This document shows, piece by piece, positions 25,401 through 34,073 of a stretch of 64,000 nt of DNA. Position numbers and translations under genes: made by a program. The notes beneath the pieces were generated by a model. The model did not search any database. It saw nothing but the letters and a program-made list of their open reading frames with translations, and was not told where the DNA came from. Position 1 is the stretch's first letter, and every line of letters begins with the position of its first letter. The stretch lies in the NCBI GenBank assembly GCA_030248065.1, contig JASAMV010002293.1:62001-126000 (forward strand). Direction: 5' to 3'. Source of the DNA: Rhynchonema sp. JSB1_4. Lineage: Eukaryota; Nematoda; Chromadorea; Monhysterida; Xyalidae.

Positions 25401-25728
25401 AAATTACGGACGTTCGCGAGCCGGATGAACGACCAGGTGGTCTCGGTAATTGACTGCCATCAACGCACAAATGCACCTCACGAATGATAACACCTCGATC
25501 GTCCGGGAAACGAATCGCGTCGAAATTGTCACTCTACAAGCATTAAAAGACGTTTGAATTGAACTCTGGTGTCTATTCGAAACGCTTCGTTCGACTGATG
25601 AGACATAAACAGAACGGAAAACGCCACAGGTGAGAGAGCTGCAAGTGGGAAAGTTATAAAATTAAACGTACATCATCAGAATCTTGCGAAAACGTGTCAG
25701 AAAACACAATTTGCAGCGGAGCGTCCAT
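2731..25728 (-). CDS. VIRMA: Virilizer / VIRMA (KIAA1429) homologue, whole gene, about 40 exons
   Basis: Virilizer is the large nuclear scaffold of the mRNA m6A methyltransferase complex (with WTAP, METTL3 and METTL14) and also acts in splicing and poly(A)-site choice. Recognition rests on ordered matches along the whole protein. The start MDAPLQIVFSDTFSQ (25728) corresponds to the human N-terminus. RQWLEPLKKLPSYDINVDSL (about 11,050) matches human GKWLEPLKNLRFEINCI. ELLPLPLPIPTLT (about 9,220) matches SELLPLPLPMQTT. NTSRAPSMHVDDF (about 3,880) matches NTSRPPSMHVDDF. A Gly/Ser/Arg tail ends at 2731. Successive exons keep reading phase over most of the 5' half. The order is Vir_N domain, Pro-rich linker, RS/acidic linker, helical repeat body, Arg/Gly tail. 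Several 3' exon joints (for example near 12.4 kb, 10.5 kb, 4.2 kb) are approximate. Family assignment is very secure. Confidence 0.94.
5171..18790 (-). CDS. VIRMA: VIRMA helical-repeat body (about 25 exons)
   Basis: Exons placed with consistent phase: 18647-18790, 18262-18367, 17356-17494, 16790-16967, 16167-16271, 15967-16055, 15714-15838, 14030-14219, 13174-13335. Approximate: about 15365-15460, 12290-12468, 11778-11925, 10905-11115, 10140-10288, 9843-9905, 9649-9750, 9197-9330, 8290-8497, 7553-7810, 7263-7425, 6979-7041, 6497-6700, 6033-6184, 5592-5760, 5171-5255. Matches to the human protein include NDRGGWLHTGEQVLDYIPEL (18.3 kb), DLSTHTFALVHRIMQTHIGL (14.1 kb), ALHSLYMLSFTDIGRRAL (12.4 kb), GLLSSLTAQAAFKMAVLHVV (7.6 kb) and LLLCTQYDYGVWAVVK (6.6 kb). 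The content is Leu-rich amphipathic helices typical of the ARM/HEAT-like body that binds the partner subunits. One expected exon near 10.5-10.6 kb, next to an 18-base C run, could not be confirmed. Confidence 0.85.
8500..8640. repeat. Dispersed repeat, paired with 16,450-16,640
   Basis: The segment runs GATGAGAAAATTTGACCATT, then about CGGCCATTTTGG, ATCAACACTTT, ATGTCGG, and ends with a G-run plus TACTACCGCCCCCCAACTACATCACTG-like sequence. The same order recurs at 16,450-16,640 with an extra 60 bp. Both lie in VIRMA introns. Fragments (TCTATCTATCGTCAACAC) recur as a tandem block at about 26,090-26,230, and a related stretch lies at about 23,640-23,930. Confidence 0.55.
8815..8910. mobile_element. 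MITE family 2, truncated copy
   Basis: It starts TATAGTCCAACCACCAGCTC and matches the first about 90 bp of the full copies at 18975-19335 and 41971-42330. The right end is missing. It sits in a VIRMA intron. Confidence 0.65.
10690..10708 (+). repeat. Poly-C run (about 18 C)
   Basis: A mononucleotide C run in a VIRMA intron, preceded by GC-rich sequence. On the sense strand it is a G run. Confidence 0.9.
12764..12943. mobile_element. MITE family 3, near-perfect hairpin copy
   Basis: About 85 bp on the left (TATACTCTGACAAATC, CTTTTGGGAGAAACTTTTCA, GATCCGTAAAGCGCATGA) reads as the reverse complement of the right half, with a short unpaired centre around GGTCACGTGAC. It is flanked by TA. It is the uninterrupted reference for the nested copy at 1-694, and lies in a VIRMA intron. 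Confidence 0.85.
14777..14846 (+). tRNA. tRNA-like sequence in the 5' LTR (short anticodon loop; probably not a working tRNA)
   Basis: A 7-bp acceptor stem (GTTCCTG with CAGGAAC), a D arm (GCTC...GAGC) and a T arm (GGAGG, TTCGAGT loop, CCTCT) are all present, as are a good A box and a B box (GGTTCGAGTCC). The best anticodon stem is CCTGA with TTGGG (two wobbles), leaving a loop of only CCGG. At 70 nt it is too short for a normal anticodon arm. It is probably a Pol III promoter or tRNA-derived module. Twin at 15206-15275. Confidence 0.6.
15206..15275 (+). tRNA. tRNA-like sequence in the 3' LTR (identical to 14777-14846)
   Basis: Same sequence as the 5' LTR unit, 429 bp downstream. Same shortened anticodon loop. 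Confidence 0.6.
18975..19335. mobile_element. MITE family 2, full copy (360 bp)
   Basis: Ends AGTCCAACCACTAGCTCATG and the complementary CATGAGTTCGTGGCTGGACT, flanked by T/A bases (TTAGTCC...GGACTATA). The sequence matches the copy at 41971-42330 in the opposite orientation along most of its length. It is followed 1-2 bp later by a family 1 MITE. Confidence 0.8.
19337..19451. mobile_element. MITE family 1, internally deleted copy
   Basis: Ends GCAAACTACATGAGCTCG and the complementary CGAGCTTATGTTGGTGTAG. About 80 bp of the interior is missing relative to the copies at 20637-20821 and 40830-41014. It lies just 3' of VIRMA exon 12. Confidence 0.7.
19507..23419 (-). CDS. VIRMA: VIRMA exons 5-12: proline-rich, RS-rich and acidic linker
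   Basis: Exons: 23314-23419, 22919-23025, 22771-22861, 21545-21761, 20987-21133, 20461-20531, 20006-20226 and 19507-19659. Phases close through all eight. The first four encode a low-complexity Pro/Gly/Met segment (PPPPGAS, MPGMYNQPPPPSAP, PPAPPNLGPPPMGYDP). The next two are Arg/Ser-rich (SRGRKSRSPSKSSRSSSHH), like splicing-factor RS segments. Then comes a Ser/Thr/Asp stretch (VEDTDDDSDE) and an acidic exon with ENISEDEF, comparable to the human acidic block before QISSDEDG. The exact sequence of such linkers is not conserved between animals, so the assignment rests on phase and position. The GTGAAACATTA variant at 20110 lies inside coding sequence here. The intron 21762-22770 contains foldback element 1. 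Confidence 0.8.
20637..20821. mobile_element. MITE family 1, full copy
   Basis: A 185-bp element with about 30-bp terminal inverted repeats (GCAAACAACGCCACCACGAG at left, complement CTCGTGTTGGCATAGTTTGC at right). It contains an internal GTGAAACATTCTGATG shared with the 40.9 kb copy. Confidence 0.75.
21830..22600. mobile_element. Foldback element 1: CCCCGAAAA arms around a TTAGGC tandem core
   Basis: The left arm is a CCCCGAAAA-type array (21,841-21,920). It is followed by GGTGGGTATTCATGTCG. The core (22,020-22,340) holds about four approximately 90-bp units, each containing TTAGGCTTAGGCTGCCAGCC and AGGAAGAC. It is closed by CGACATGAATACCC and a TTTTCGGGG array (about 22,470-22,590), the inverse of the left arm. 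It occupies the intron between VIRMA exons 8 and 7. No open frame is supported. Confidence 0.75.
24213..25728 (-). CDS. VIRMA: VIRMA exons 1-4: N-terminal Vir_N domain
   Basis: Coding exons: 25672-25728 (ATG at 25728, donor GTACGT), 25533 to about 25412, 24661-24750 and 24213-24357. The phases close (0, 2, 2, 0). Exon 2 carries FDAIRFPDDRGVIIREVHL, corresponding to human HIDVVRFPCVVYINEVRVI. Exon 3 carries SEFELTIYARNVSRND (human FQLDLFFNNVSKPS). Exon 4 carries TDYVMFRGKYITLSVVLV (human TDGLVLRGWYNCLTLAIYG). The exon 2 donor (AAC/GTCCGT) is weak and was chosen only because it gives the right phase. A foldback element fills the intron between exons 2 and 3. No TATA box or other promoter element could be assigned upstream of 25,728. 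Confidence 0.85.
24868..25340. mobile_element. Foldback element 2: TCCCGAAAA arms around a CCTAAG core
   Basis: Same plan as the element at 21,830-22,600. A TCCCGAAAA array (24,875-24,925) is followed by a TTCATGTAATTGG stretch. Two core units in the opposite orientation contain GTCTTCCTGGCTGGCAGCC and CCTAAGCCTAAG (25,045-25,175). Then come CGACATGAATACC and a TTTTCGGGA array (25,245-25,330), ending in CGACGGCCACC. GGTGGCCGTCGAAAA is shared by both elements. It sits between VIRMA exons 3 and 2, starting about 70 bp from exon 2. Confidence 0.75.
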
Positions 25729-26792
25729 GCTCTTCTTTGGTCCTTTCTGCTCCTCTAGCTCTATGTATTTGTGAAGTATAGTTAAGCGCCGCTGAAAAAA
25801 ATCTGAATGTTTTTATCCCTGAAAATCCTCCATCCGTAGACCAGCACAAATTTTTCAACCAAGCAAAACAATACAAAGCTAAAATTACAATTCTGTTGTG
25901 TCACAGTAACACCCACACCACACTACACATACACACACGGCTTTCGACACTGCCCCCCCCACTACACTCTGCGCTGCTGCAAAAGCTACAGTACTACGAC
26001 CGGCCTCCTGATGCCTCCTGATGAACAGACACGAACAAATTAGATTATTGGCCAATCAACCCCCAAATCCCCCCAAATTCACCTATCTATGGTCAACACT
26101 TTTTGATTTCATCTATCTATCGTCAACACTTATGGGCAAATCTATCTATCGTCAACAAATTTTGGGAGCTATCTATCTATCGTCAACACTTACGGGCTAA
26201 TCTATCTATCTATCGTCAACAAAAATCGACCCCCAAAATGGACATGCTTGAGGTGACTTAAAATGGGTCTTTTTTACCCCAAATGGGCAAAAATCTGTCT
26301 CGCTGCGCGCGGATTCAGTACATCAAAGTGCATTTTGTTTAATAGTTAAACGTAATTAGCTACACATTTCAATGCACCTTGATTTTTGGTTACCTCCACC
26401 ATCTATCTATCGTCAACACCCTGACCAAGTACTACACTGCAATTTGCAATGAACCCCTTACAAAAATACAATTTTAGGGGTATTTCTGGGAACAAATTTT
26501 TTCACATTCGGGGCAGTGACTAATAGAAAAGCCCCACCGGAATAGAGCCCCCAAAATGAGGTCAGTGATTTGATTACTGATTAATATCTAAGTCCCCCTT
26601 CTGTTTACTACCGTATTCCCTAAAATAGAGCCCTCCCACAAAAATTACAGCCCAGCCCCCCCTAAAAGGGGTCAGTGAAAAAAATAGAGCCCCCCAAAAA
26701 TACAGCCCCCAACTTGGAATTCCCCGCTTGGGGGTCGTAAAGTCAAGTTCTTGTATAAGACACCTTACTTATGTACAACGTTTGTGGTGGAG

Positions 26793-26906
26793 TACCGTAA
26801 AAACCTAAATACAGCCCCCCCCCGGAATAGAGCACCCCGTAATAGAGCCCCCCAAAATGGGGTCAGTGAGTTAATAGAGCCCCCTTCTATTCAGGTTTTT
26901 ACGGTA
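26793..26906. mobile_element. Short hairpin MITE with TACCGTAAAAAC ends
   Basis: It begins TACCGTAAAAACCTAAATAC and ends with the complement, TATTCAGGTTTTTACGGTA. The arms continue as CAGCCCCC and GAGCCCCC. Related ends lie outside it (ACCGTATTCCCTAAAATAG near 26,610 and TTTTTACGGTAAAC near 27,110), suggesting nested or serial copies. Confidence 0.6.
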
Positions 26907-28049
26907 TATGATGACGTAAAGTCCGCCATGCTCTAGGAGTGCCGACAGAACTCCATTTTAGTGGCATTTTTGGAAACATTTTTTTAGATTTTGGGCAGCG
27001 AAAAAATACAGCCCCTCCCAAAAATAGAGCCCCCAAAAATACAGCCCCCCCCTAAAAGGGGTCAGTGAAAAAATACAGCCCCCTTGTATTTTAGATTTCA
27101 AGGTAAGTTTTTACGGTAAACCCGGCCCTTTTAGCGTAAAACTTGAGAAATTTGTCGGGACTCATGCTCATTCTTTTGGGGCTTTTCCGGATTTTGTGTA
27201 CAGGTCTTTGCGTGAGCGTTCAGATAAAATTTGAATTTCAAAAAACGAACGACAACGACACATAAGATAAAACTTTTTTATCTCTATTTTTTTAAATTTT
27301 CCCTGTGATCTCTTTTATTGGTTTTTTGTCACAGTGGAGGATGAGCTGGGTTCCATTGTGAATTTGGTCACACCGTCATGCCAATTGTGACAACAATATG
27401 CAACTCGTCTCTTGGAACAACACACTCAATGGGGTTTGAATTCGAATTTTGATCTTATTTCATTCGTGAGTTTTACTCTAAAGCAGCTTCTACAAAAGGT
27501 TTTCTTGTGCAACGGAAAAGCGTCATCCATCCAAGTGAACCCAAATCGTGACCAAGTCCAGCAAACAGCAGTATTCCGTCTGATCGTCTGTTGCCGGACG
27601 TATGGACGTGCTCTCGTGTCAATTATTACGATCCAGATAATCAAACTCAGCGTTAGTGCAGGACGGGCACACACTTACTTCATTCTTTACGGTTTTTTTG
27701 CAAATTTTTTTTTGAAAAAAGAATATCTTCTGGGCAGGAGTCCGAGAAATACAAATTCTCATCAGCTACAGTAATCCGAAAGCAGCAATAGCAGTCAACA
27801 GCGGGTTAATCGAGCCCATGACCATTTGGTTATGTCCCTAGAGGTGTCCCAAATTCATCATTTGGATAACTTCTGTTGTTGGTGTTTTCATAAAATCGCC
27901 TTGACATTGGTACACCAAACACCCAGTGTGGTTGTCATCAGTCGGATAAAAAATTTTTTTGCAACAGTTAAGATATTTTCAATTGTGAACTCGCGATTTT
28001 CATTAAGAGGATGGAAAAAGCATTTTCGATTTTAGATTGCATTCTACCG

Positions 28050-28900
28050 ATTTTCGCACACGAAGATGTGGTCCTCTCTGCGCCGCATGTGGTCATGGAC
28101 GCAGCCAGGCTCAATTCTGCCACGAACAATGGCGCAAAGGTTTAGCAAAACATTTATTTTTGTCGTCACCGGTCTATTTCGGTCTACATTTGAATTATTC
28201 GATTAAAAAAATCACAGTCAACCGGAACCGCCACTCATTTTGACTCCGGTCTACGGTGGCTGGAACACATGTGATTCGCCGCCAAACACTGTGAATCAGA
28301 CCAAATGGCCGCCACCGCATATCGCCGAACAAACACCACGGTTTGCAAACGTTGATTATTTCTGTCATCGTTGCTCTATTTCGCTCTATATTTGATATAA
28401 AAAATTACAGTCAACCGGAACCACCATTCATTTTGACTTCGGTCTACGGTGGCTGGAACACATGTGATTCGCCGCCACCGAATGTCGCCGCACAAACACC
28501 ACGGTTTGCAAACGTTGATTATTTCTGTCATCGTTGCTCTATTTCGGTCTATATTTGATTTAAAAAAATTACAGTCACCAGAATGCGCCACCACAACCAC
28601 CACACACATCGGCCTCAATCTGGCTCGCACGATCGGCGCATAGCAGCTCGCCACCGCATGTCGCGATTCAACCGTGGTTTTCAAACTTTTTTTAATTTCT
28701 GTTGTCGCTTTGGGCGGTCTAAAATAGAGTTTACAAAATAGCCAACCACCGCCACCACCACATTCGAACTCGCTGTGTCACAACGCCAGTGCGCCGCCGC
28801 AGCCAAAAACGTCGATGGCTTTCAGTCCGCCGCAACGGTTTGCAAAAACTTTCTTTTCATTTCCGTCGTATAGCTGCATTTCGGCCCAATTTGAACATTT
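28050..28900 (+). repeat. Tandem repeat, about 160-bp unit, about 5 degenerate copies
   Basis: Units share CACGGTTTGCAAACGTTGA, TATTTCTGTCATCGTTGCTC, TATTTCGGTCTATATTTGA and TACAGTCAACCGGAACC. Spacing is about 160-180 bp. The last unit (from about 28,830) is the most diverged. Confidence 0.75.
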
Positions 28901-29187
28901 ACAGCCACGCAGCTGGTCAATGTCCGCCGACAGCGTCACATCAGCCACCACCGTTGAGGCCACCAATACCGAGCATAATGTTGCTGCCACCACCAAAGAC
29001 GCTCCAGCCGAAACATTGCAGTAAGGCAAAGCTTGTATTATATTTTTGTGCCTGCGGTGAACATTCATCCATTTGGTGAAAAGAATGCGCTGGGAATGAT
29101 CAAGACAAAATTGCCCAGAGATAACGAGATATGTCTGCAGATTTGCCGAAAATTAAGATTTTTTAGCTGATTTAATTCGCATTTCAG

Positions 29188-29959
29188 TCATCGATATGAC
29201 TGGCGTCTTGGAGCACTGGGAACCAGATCCTGGTGTGGCAGAATGGTTGGGCGTGACCACCAAAGTGCACCAGCCAACATCAACGACCAACGTTAGTTTT
29301 GACTCAAACACTAACAATAACACTATTTTGTATTATTTCCATCCCGTTGCACATTCATTTATTGTTCCAATGCTATTCTTCAGTCGACGAACAACAACAG
29401 CAACCATCAACCGTTGATTACTGCCGATCACGAGGGCACGGCGGCGAAGGAAAGAGAAAAGAAAGAGAAAGAGCAGCAGACGAAGAAGGAGAGAGAAGAG
29501 GAAGAGAATAAGAAAAAGGAGCAGGAAGCGATAGATCATCTGATGTATGGTGATGGTCTGCCCAACAATTGGATTGGCAATCTGGCGCGCTATGTGGAGG
29601 GACTGATCGATGATTGGTCGTCAGGCACTCCGCCGTTGCTACAACAACCAGGTTGGTCATTTTGATTCTTTTCGCATTTGATTTGTGCTCAGTGCTGCTG
29701 GGGGCTACCTACTGTGGCAACGCCGACACGATGCGGGTAATAATTTTATACACACGCATCTTTATCAAGTCACACAATGGGCATGGATAACACCACTCAT
29801 AAAAATCACCTGAGGACCAAATAATGTTGGGAAACGGTTTTCCACGCCGCTTTCCATACCAAGTCGAAATACGTTCAGAGCATTGCACACATGCAAATTA
29901 AAAAATTTTGTGTGGAAATTAACGTTGTGAAGGAACCCTTGCAGAAAATCATCACATGA
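29188..29959 (+). CDS. Uncharacterised Lys/Glu-rich protein, 3-4 exons
   Basis: Exons 29188-29291 (ATG at 29196), 29384-29651 and 29693-29736 join in phase. They encode MTGVLEHWEPDPG..., a charged coiled-coil-like segment (EREKKEKEQQTKKEREEEEN) and then AIDHLMYGDGLPNNWIGNL...LLGATYCGNADTMR. The next plausible acceptor (29945) gives four residues and a stop at 29959, so the 3' end is doubtful. The first exon has only 8 nt between an ATTTCAG acceptor and the ATG, and the exon sequence before it does not join in phase. This is what a spliced-leader trans-splice site looks like (inference). No family was recognised. It is divergent from VIRMA. Confidence 0.55.
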
Positions 29960-30150
29960 ATTCGAATCCAGAGCCGGAACCGGAGCCAGAACCGGAACCA
30001 ATGCCAATGAATTCGAAACCAGAGCCGGGACCGGAGCCAGAACCGGAACCAAAGTCAAAACCACCATCGCAACCGCTACCGCCACCCGTGGTGCATCGAG
30101 GCAAAAATTTAAAGCCGATGCATTGCGTGATTCAGATGGAATGAGGCTGA
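29960..30150 (+). repeat. Short tandem repeat encoding Pro/Glu in one frame
   Basis: Repeats of CCAGAGCCGGAACCGGAG with an ATTCGAA spacer. The open frame over it (PEPEPEP) is a by-product of the repeat. Confidence 0.6.
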
Positions 30151-31849
30151 GTTTGGATGATGTTGTCACGATTTTTTGCACTCCCTTTCGTGTGTGATTT
30201 GAACCAAAAGTTCAGTTGCCACTTTTGACGGTGGTAACTGGGTAGCTGGTGTCTATAGTCACATGTGCTGACCAGTGACCCGTTCACAACGAAATCCATC
30301 ACGGGTGTGACAGGTCCGATTCGACTCTGCATTCAGGGGCGGGCTGATGTTTCAAACGAGTGCAAACGTTTGGAAACTTGTTGATTCTGAAATAATCAAC
30401 AATGCATGCGGCCAAATGTGGTAACCTGGAAGAAGTGAACCGGCAATAATGAGCACTGCTTCCCAGTCACAGTGTGACCAGTGCACGTTGCTACGGTATT
30501 TGACGCCGTGAAAGAAACTGGAGATTGTCCATTGACACAGTGACAACTTTAGAACGATGTCGCACTGAGAAATTGTCATGCATGAGGAATCCTTATCCTG
30601 CCGCCCAGGCTCAGAAAGTGAGCTTGTGATATCGTCAGATACCGATGAGGCCTGGCACCTCGGCCAAAACGATTGTTCGAAATGAGTCAGTCAGCCAACG
30701 GCAAACTGACTGCAGGTCACGTGATCACAGTTGATGTTTCACTGCACTGGGCACAACATGAGCACGACACAGATGTGCGTGGGTGCACTTGATGCACAAC
30801 AATGGGGACGGTGCTCGGATATGTGGGCATTAAGTGGATTGGGCATTGGGTTGAAGACAACCCTCAAGGGTGCACCATTGCATCGAACCCAGAGATGGTC
30901 ACATGATCACACAGTTTGTGATGGTGCTCGCAGAAGCAGAATGACAGAGGAACCAACCTAGGTGTAGGGCAAGGGACACTTTTGATGCACATTAAATGCA
31001 CCTGTGGCACGTCCGGGCATTTGACACAACATTCTGGGGTGAATTGGGCACCATTCAGATTGGGGGTCAGACGAAATGGGGAACTCGGCATCGAAAACAT
31101 TTGTGACCAAGCATTCAGATGTCATGATTCAGCAGAGTGTTTGCCCTTGATCACCGCCCCATTCACCATTGGGTGCAAGCTGCCCATTGTGCTGAATAGC
31201 TGATTGGGATTGTCAATAGTGCATTCAAGTCCAATCACCTGCTGCTGTGCCTGCAATTGTGACCGCACACTGAATCCACACACATTCGCACATGGCACGA
31301 TGATGTTTCATCAATGTGTGCGTATGTCAAAAGTGAAACATCAGCGCGCTCATTCCGAGTGTTTGTGTTAACACACGTCACGCAAACAATTCACAGTTTG
31401 ACACGCCAAAATGACAAAATGTCCCCGAATCCCGGTCAGCCCTCGTCACCCTCGTGTCACACGCGGACGAAAACTATAATGCTGCTGTTGACCCAATGGT
31501 GCCCCAGGGCGTTAGCAGGCTGGCACTGGCATGTGTGCTTGTGCCTGACACCGAGGCACTTGTGTGTCTGGCATGAACCACTACAATGACTGGGGATGCG
31601 CTAATCGGATGGGAGGGGAGGATGTTTGTAGTCGTGATGCTTGGGGGTCAGGGACATCAAGGTGGAGGGCCGGATGGGTCTTCAGATGTGATTGGACGTG
31701 TGGAAGGGGGGACGTTGGGCGGAGGGGGCGCATCGGGCAGCAGCACCAGCGGTCGAGTGGTCGAAGGGACCCGGCCGCAGTGCCACGGCTGCGATCGCTG
31801 TACACGGGAGGGAGTGGGTCGGACTGGTGCAGTGGAGGTTCACCAGTTG

Positions 31850-32390
31850 CTTTCTTTAGTTTTAGGTTAGGTATAGGTAGGCTCTTTCTTTAGGTAGGTT
31901 CCATCTTTAGGTAGGTTCGTTCTTTAGGTTAGGTAGGCTCTTTCTTTAGGTAGGTTCCATCTTTAGGTAGGTTCGTTCTTTAGGTATAGGTAGGCTCTTT
32001 CTTTAGGTAGGTTCCATCTTTAGGTAGGTTCGTTCTTTAGGTATAGGTAGGCTCTTTCTTTAGGTAGGTTCCATCTTTAGGTAGGTTCGTTCTTCAGGTA
32101 TAGGTAGGCTCTTTCTTTAGGTAGGTTCCATCTTTAGGTAGGTTCGTTCTTTAGGTATAGGTAGGCTCTTTCTTTAGGTAGGTTCCATCTTTAGGTAGGT
32201 TCGTTCTTTAGGTATAGGTAGGCTCTTTCTTTAGGTAGGTTCCACATTTAGGTAGGTTCGCTCTTTGGGTATAGGTGAGCTCTTTTTTAGGTAGGTTCCA
32301 TCTTTAGGTAGGCTCGTTCTTTAGGTATAGGTAGGCTCTTTCTTTAGATAGGTTCCATCAGGGTAGGTTCGCTCGTTAGGTATAGGTACG
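31850..32390 (+). repeat. Tandem repeat, about 58-bp unit, 8-9 copies
   Basis: The unit contains TAGGTAGGCTCTTTCTTTAG, GTAGGTTCCATC and TTTAGGTAGGTTCGTTC. The first copies are near identical and the last two decay. It starts directly after the left arm of the foldback. Confidence 0.9.
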
Positions 32391-32819
32391 ATACCCATAG
32401 GAACCCTCTTCAGGCAGGTTCTTGCTCTGAGTCGACTCGTTCTTTGGTCCACCCCCTCTTTATTTTTCGGTATGATATTTGGGTACACGTTTTCTTGTCT
32501 ATATTTCTTTTCGGTAGCTGTTTCTACACGTGGGATCTTCCTTGAGTGAGTTTTCTCAACACACAAGATCTTGCTGGGAAAGCTTGACAATAATGCAGAG
32601 ACAAATACTGCGCGTTGCCCGTAAGCAGCAGGCGATCGGCCAACGGAATTAAGAAAGTACATTCGTATATCACATGCAAACCCTGGTGCGCTGGTCAAAT
32701 GTAAACAAACCGCACAGACTGACAATGTCATCTGTCTTGCATTGCCTGATGTTTTTAACAATGGCATTAGGTTGTCGATCTTGACACATCTCTGCCACCT
32801 TCACGTCCCTGTTTTTTTA

Positions 32820-33930
32820 CATTCCCTTCATTTTCTCAGCCTCTCTCATGCATATTCATTCTCATTTTCATGCATTCCATCACTTTCTGTTTTATTTCCA
32901 AATTTTTACCATTCCTTTTATTTTTTCCACATACGCACTTTCCTGCTTCCTTATCATCAACACTTGCAGACTTTTTCTTCTTATTTTATACGCCTTTAAC
33001 CGGCACATTTTCGTATCCTACATCCCCTTCATTTTGCACCACACTCTTTTCCTTGCATACATATGCATTCTGACTTCCGTATTTTTTCCATCCGTTAATT
33101 TTTTGCGCACACAGTCTCCTACTTGGCATGGGCATTCTCACTTGCATATTTCTATTCTCGTTATTTCAACGGCATTCTCACCTGCATGTTTCCCACCTGC
33201 ATATTTTTATTCTCTCTGTCTCATAGGCATTTTTATTTGCATATTTTGTATTCTTGTTCTTTCAACGGCATTCTCACTTGCATCTTTTTATTCTCTTTCT
33301 TTCGTATCCATACCCTTTGCATATTTTTTATTCTCTCTCTTTCATATAAATTCCCACTTGCATACTTTGATTCTCTCTGTTTCATAGGCATTCTCACTTG
33401 CATATTTTATTCTTATTCTTGTTGTTTTAACGGCATTCTAAACGGCATTATCACCAGCATTTTTTATTCGCCCTCTTTTATATGCATTCCCACTTGCATT
33501 TTTTATTTTTTTTCTCTTTCATATGCATTCCCACCTGCATATTTTTATTCTCTCTGTTTCATAGGTATTCTCACTTGCATATTTTTTATTCTCGTTCTTT
33601 TAACAGCATTATCACTTGCATTTTTTATTCTCTCTGGTTCATACGCATTCCCACTTGCATTTTTTATTTTTTCTCTTTCATATGCGTTCCCACCTGCATA
33701 CTTTCATTCTCTCTGTTTCGTAGGCATTCTCACTTGCATATTTTTGTTCAAAACATTCGTTCTAGCTCGCTCGATTTTATGCATTCCATTCCCTTTCACA
33801 TTTACAATCTTCCTCTTGCATAATTGACTCTCAATTGCGTATTTTTATGCTTACATTGCACGTTCTCACACTCTCTATCATTCATACAGTATGCATTTTC
33901 ACTTGCACAGGCTCACATCTGATGTGTCAA
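32820..33930 (+). repeat. Pyrimidine-rich tandem array, about 40-bp unit
   Basis: Units have the form GGCATTCTCACTTGCATAT, then TTTTTATTCTCTCTGTTTCA. The array is regular from about 33,120 to 33,760 and looser outside. Long open frames on + (up to 234 codons) are repeat translations (HSHLHIF-like) with no stop codon in the unit. Confidence 0.85.
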
Positions 33931-34073
33931 GATCGATATTCGTGCCAAATTGACTGATGCTATGAAACATGAATGAATGACTTTTCGTGAAAATGAAAAA
34001 AATGTATCACTCACTACACCTAACCAGCACGATTTTCACAGGATAATTCGAACGTTAATTCGTTGGCGTAGTT

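Larger units (their letters stand above)
25729..29187. other. Intergenic: C-strand-biased repeats, TCTATCTATCGTCAACA block, tandem array
   Basis: No gene is supported. About 26,090-26,230 is a short tandem block of TCTATCTATCGTCAACA. About 26,560-27,120 is a degenerate run of AATAGAGCCCCC / ATACAGCCCCCC with GGGGTCAGTGA, including a hairpin element at 26793-26906. About 28,050-28,900 is a tandem array of approximately 160-bp units. As an interval between divergent genes it should contain the VIRMA promoter, but no element could be assigned. Confidence 0.7.

Noticed and set aside
28778..29068. 96-codon minus-strand frame with a signal-peptide-like stretch
   Set aside because: Lies over the decayed last unit of a tandem repeat and has no splice or family support.
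29956..30144. PEPEPEP open frame as a gene
   Set aside because: Produced by a short tandem repeat and not connected in phase to the upstream exons.
31850..32390. CRISPR-like array
   Set aside because: Units are contiguous without unique spacers and the genome is eukaryotic.
33123..33827. 234-codon open frame rich in His, Phe, Cys and Ser
   Set aside because: It is the translation of a 40-bp tandem repeat lacking stop codons in that frame. No protein constraint is visible.
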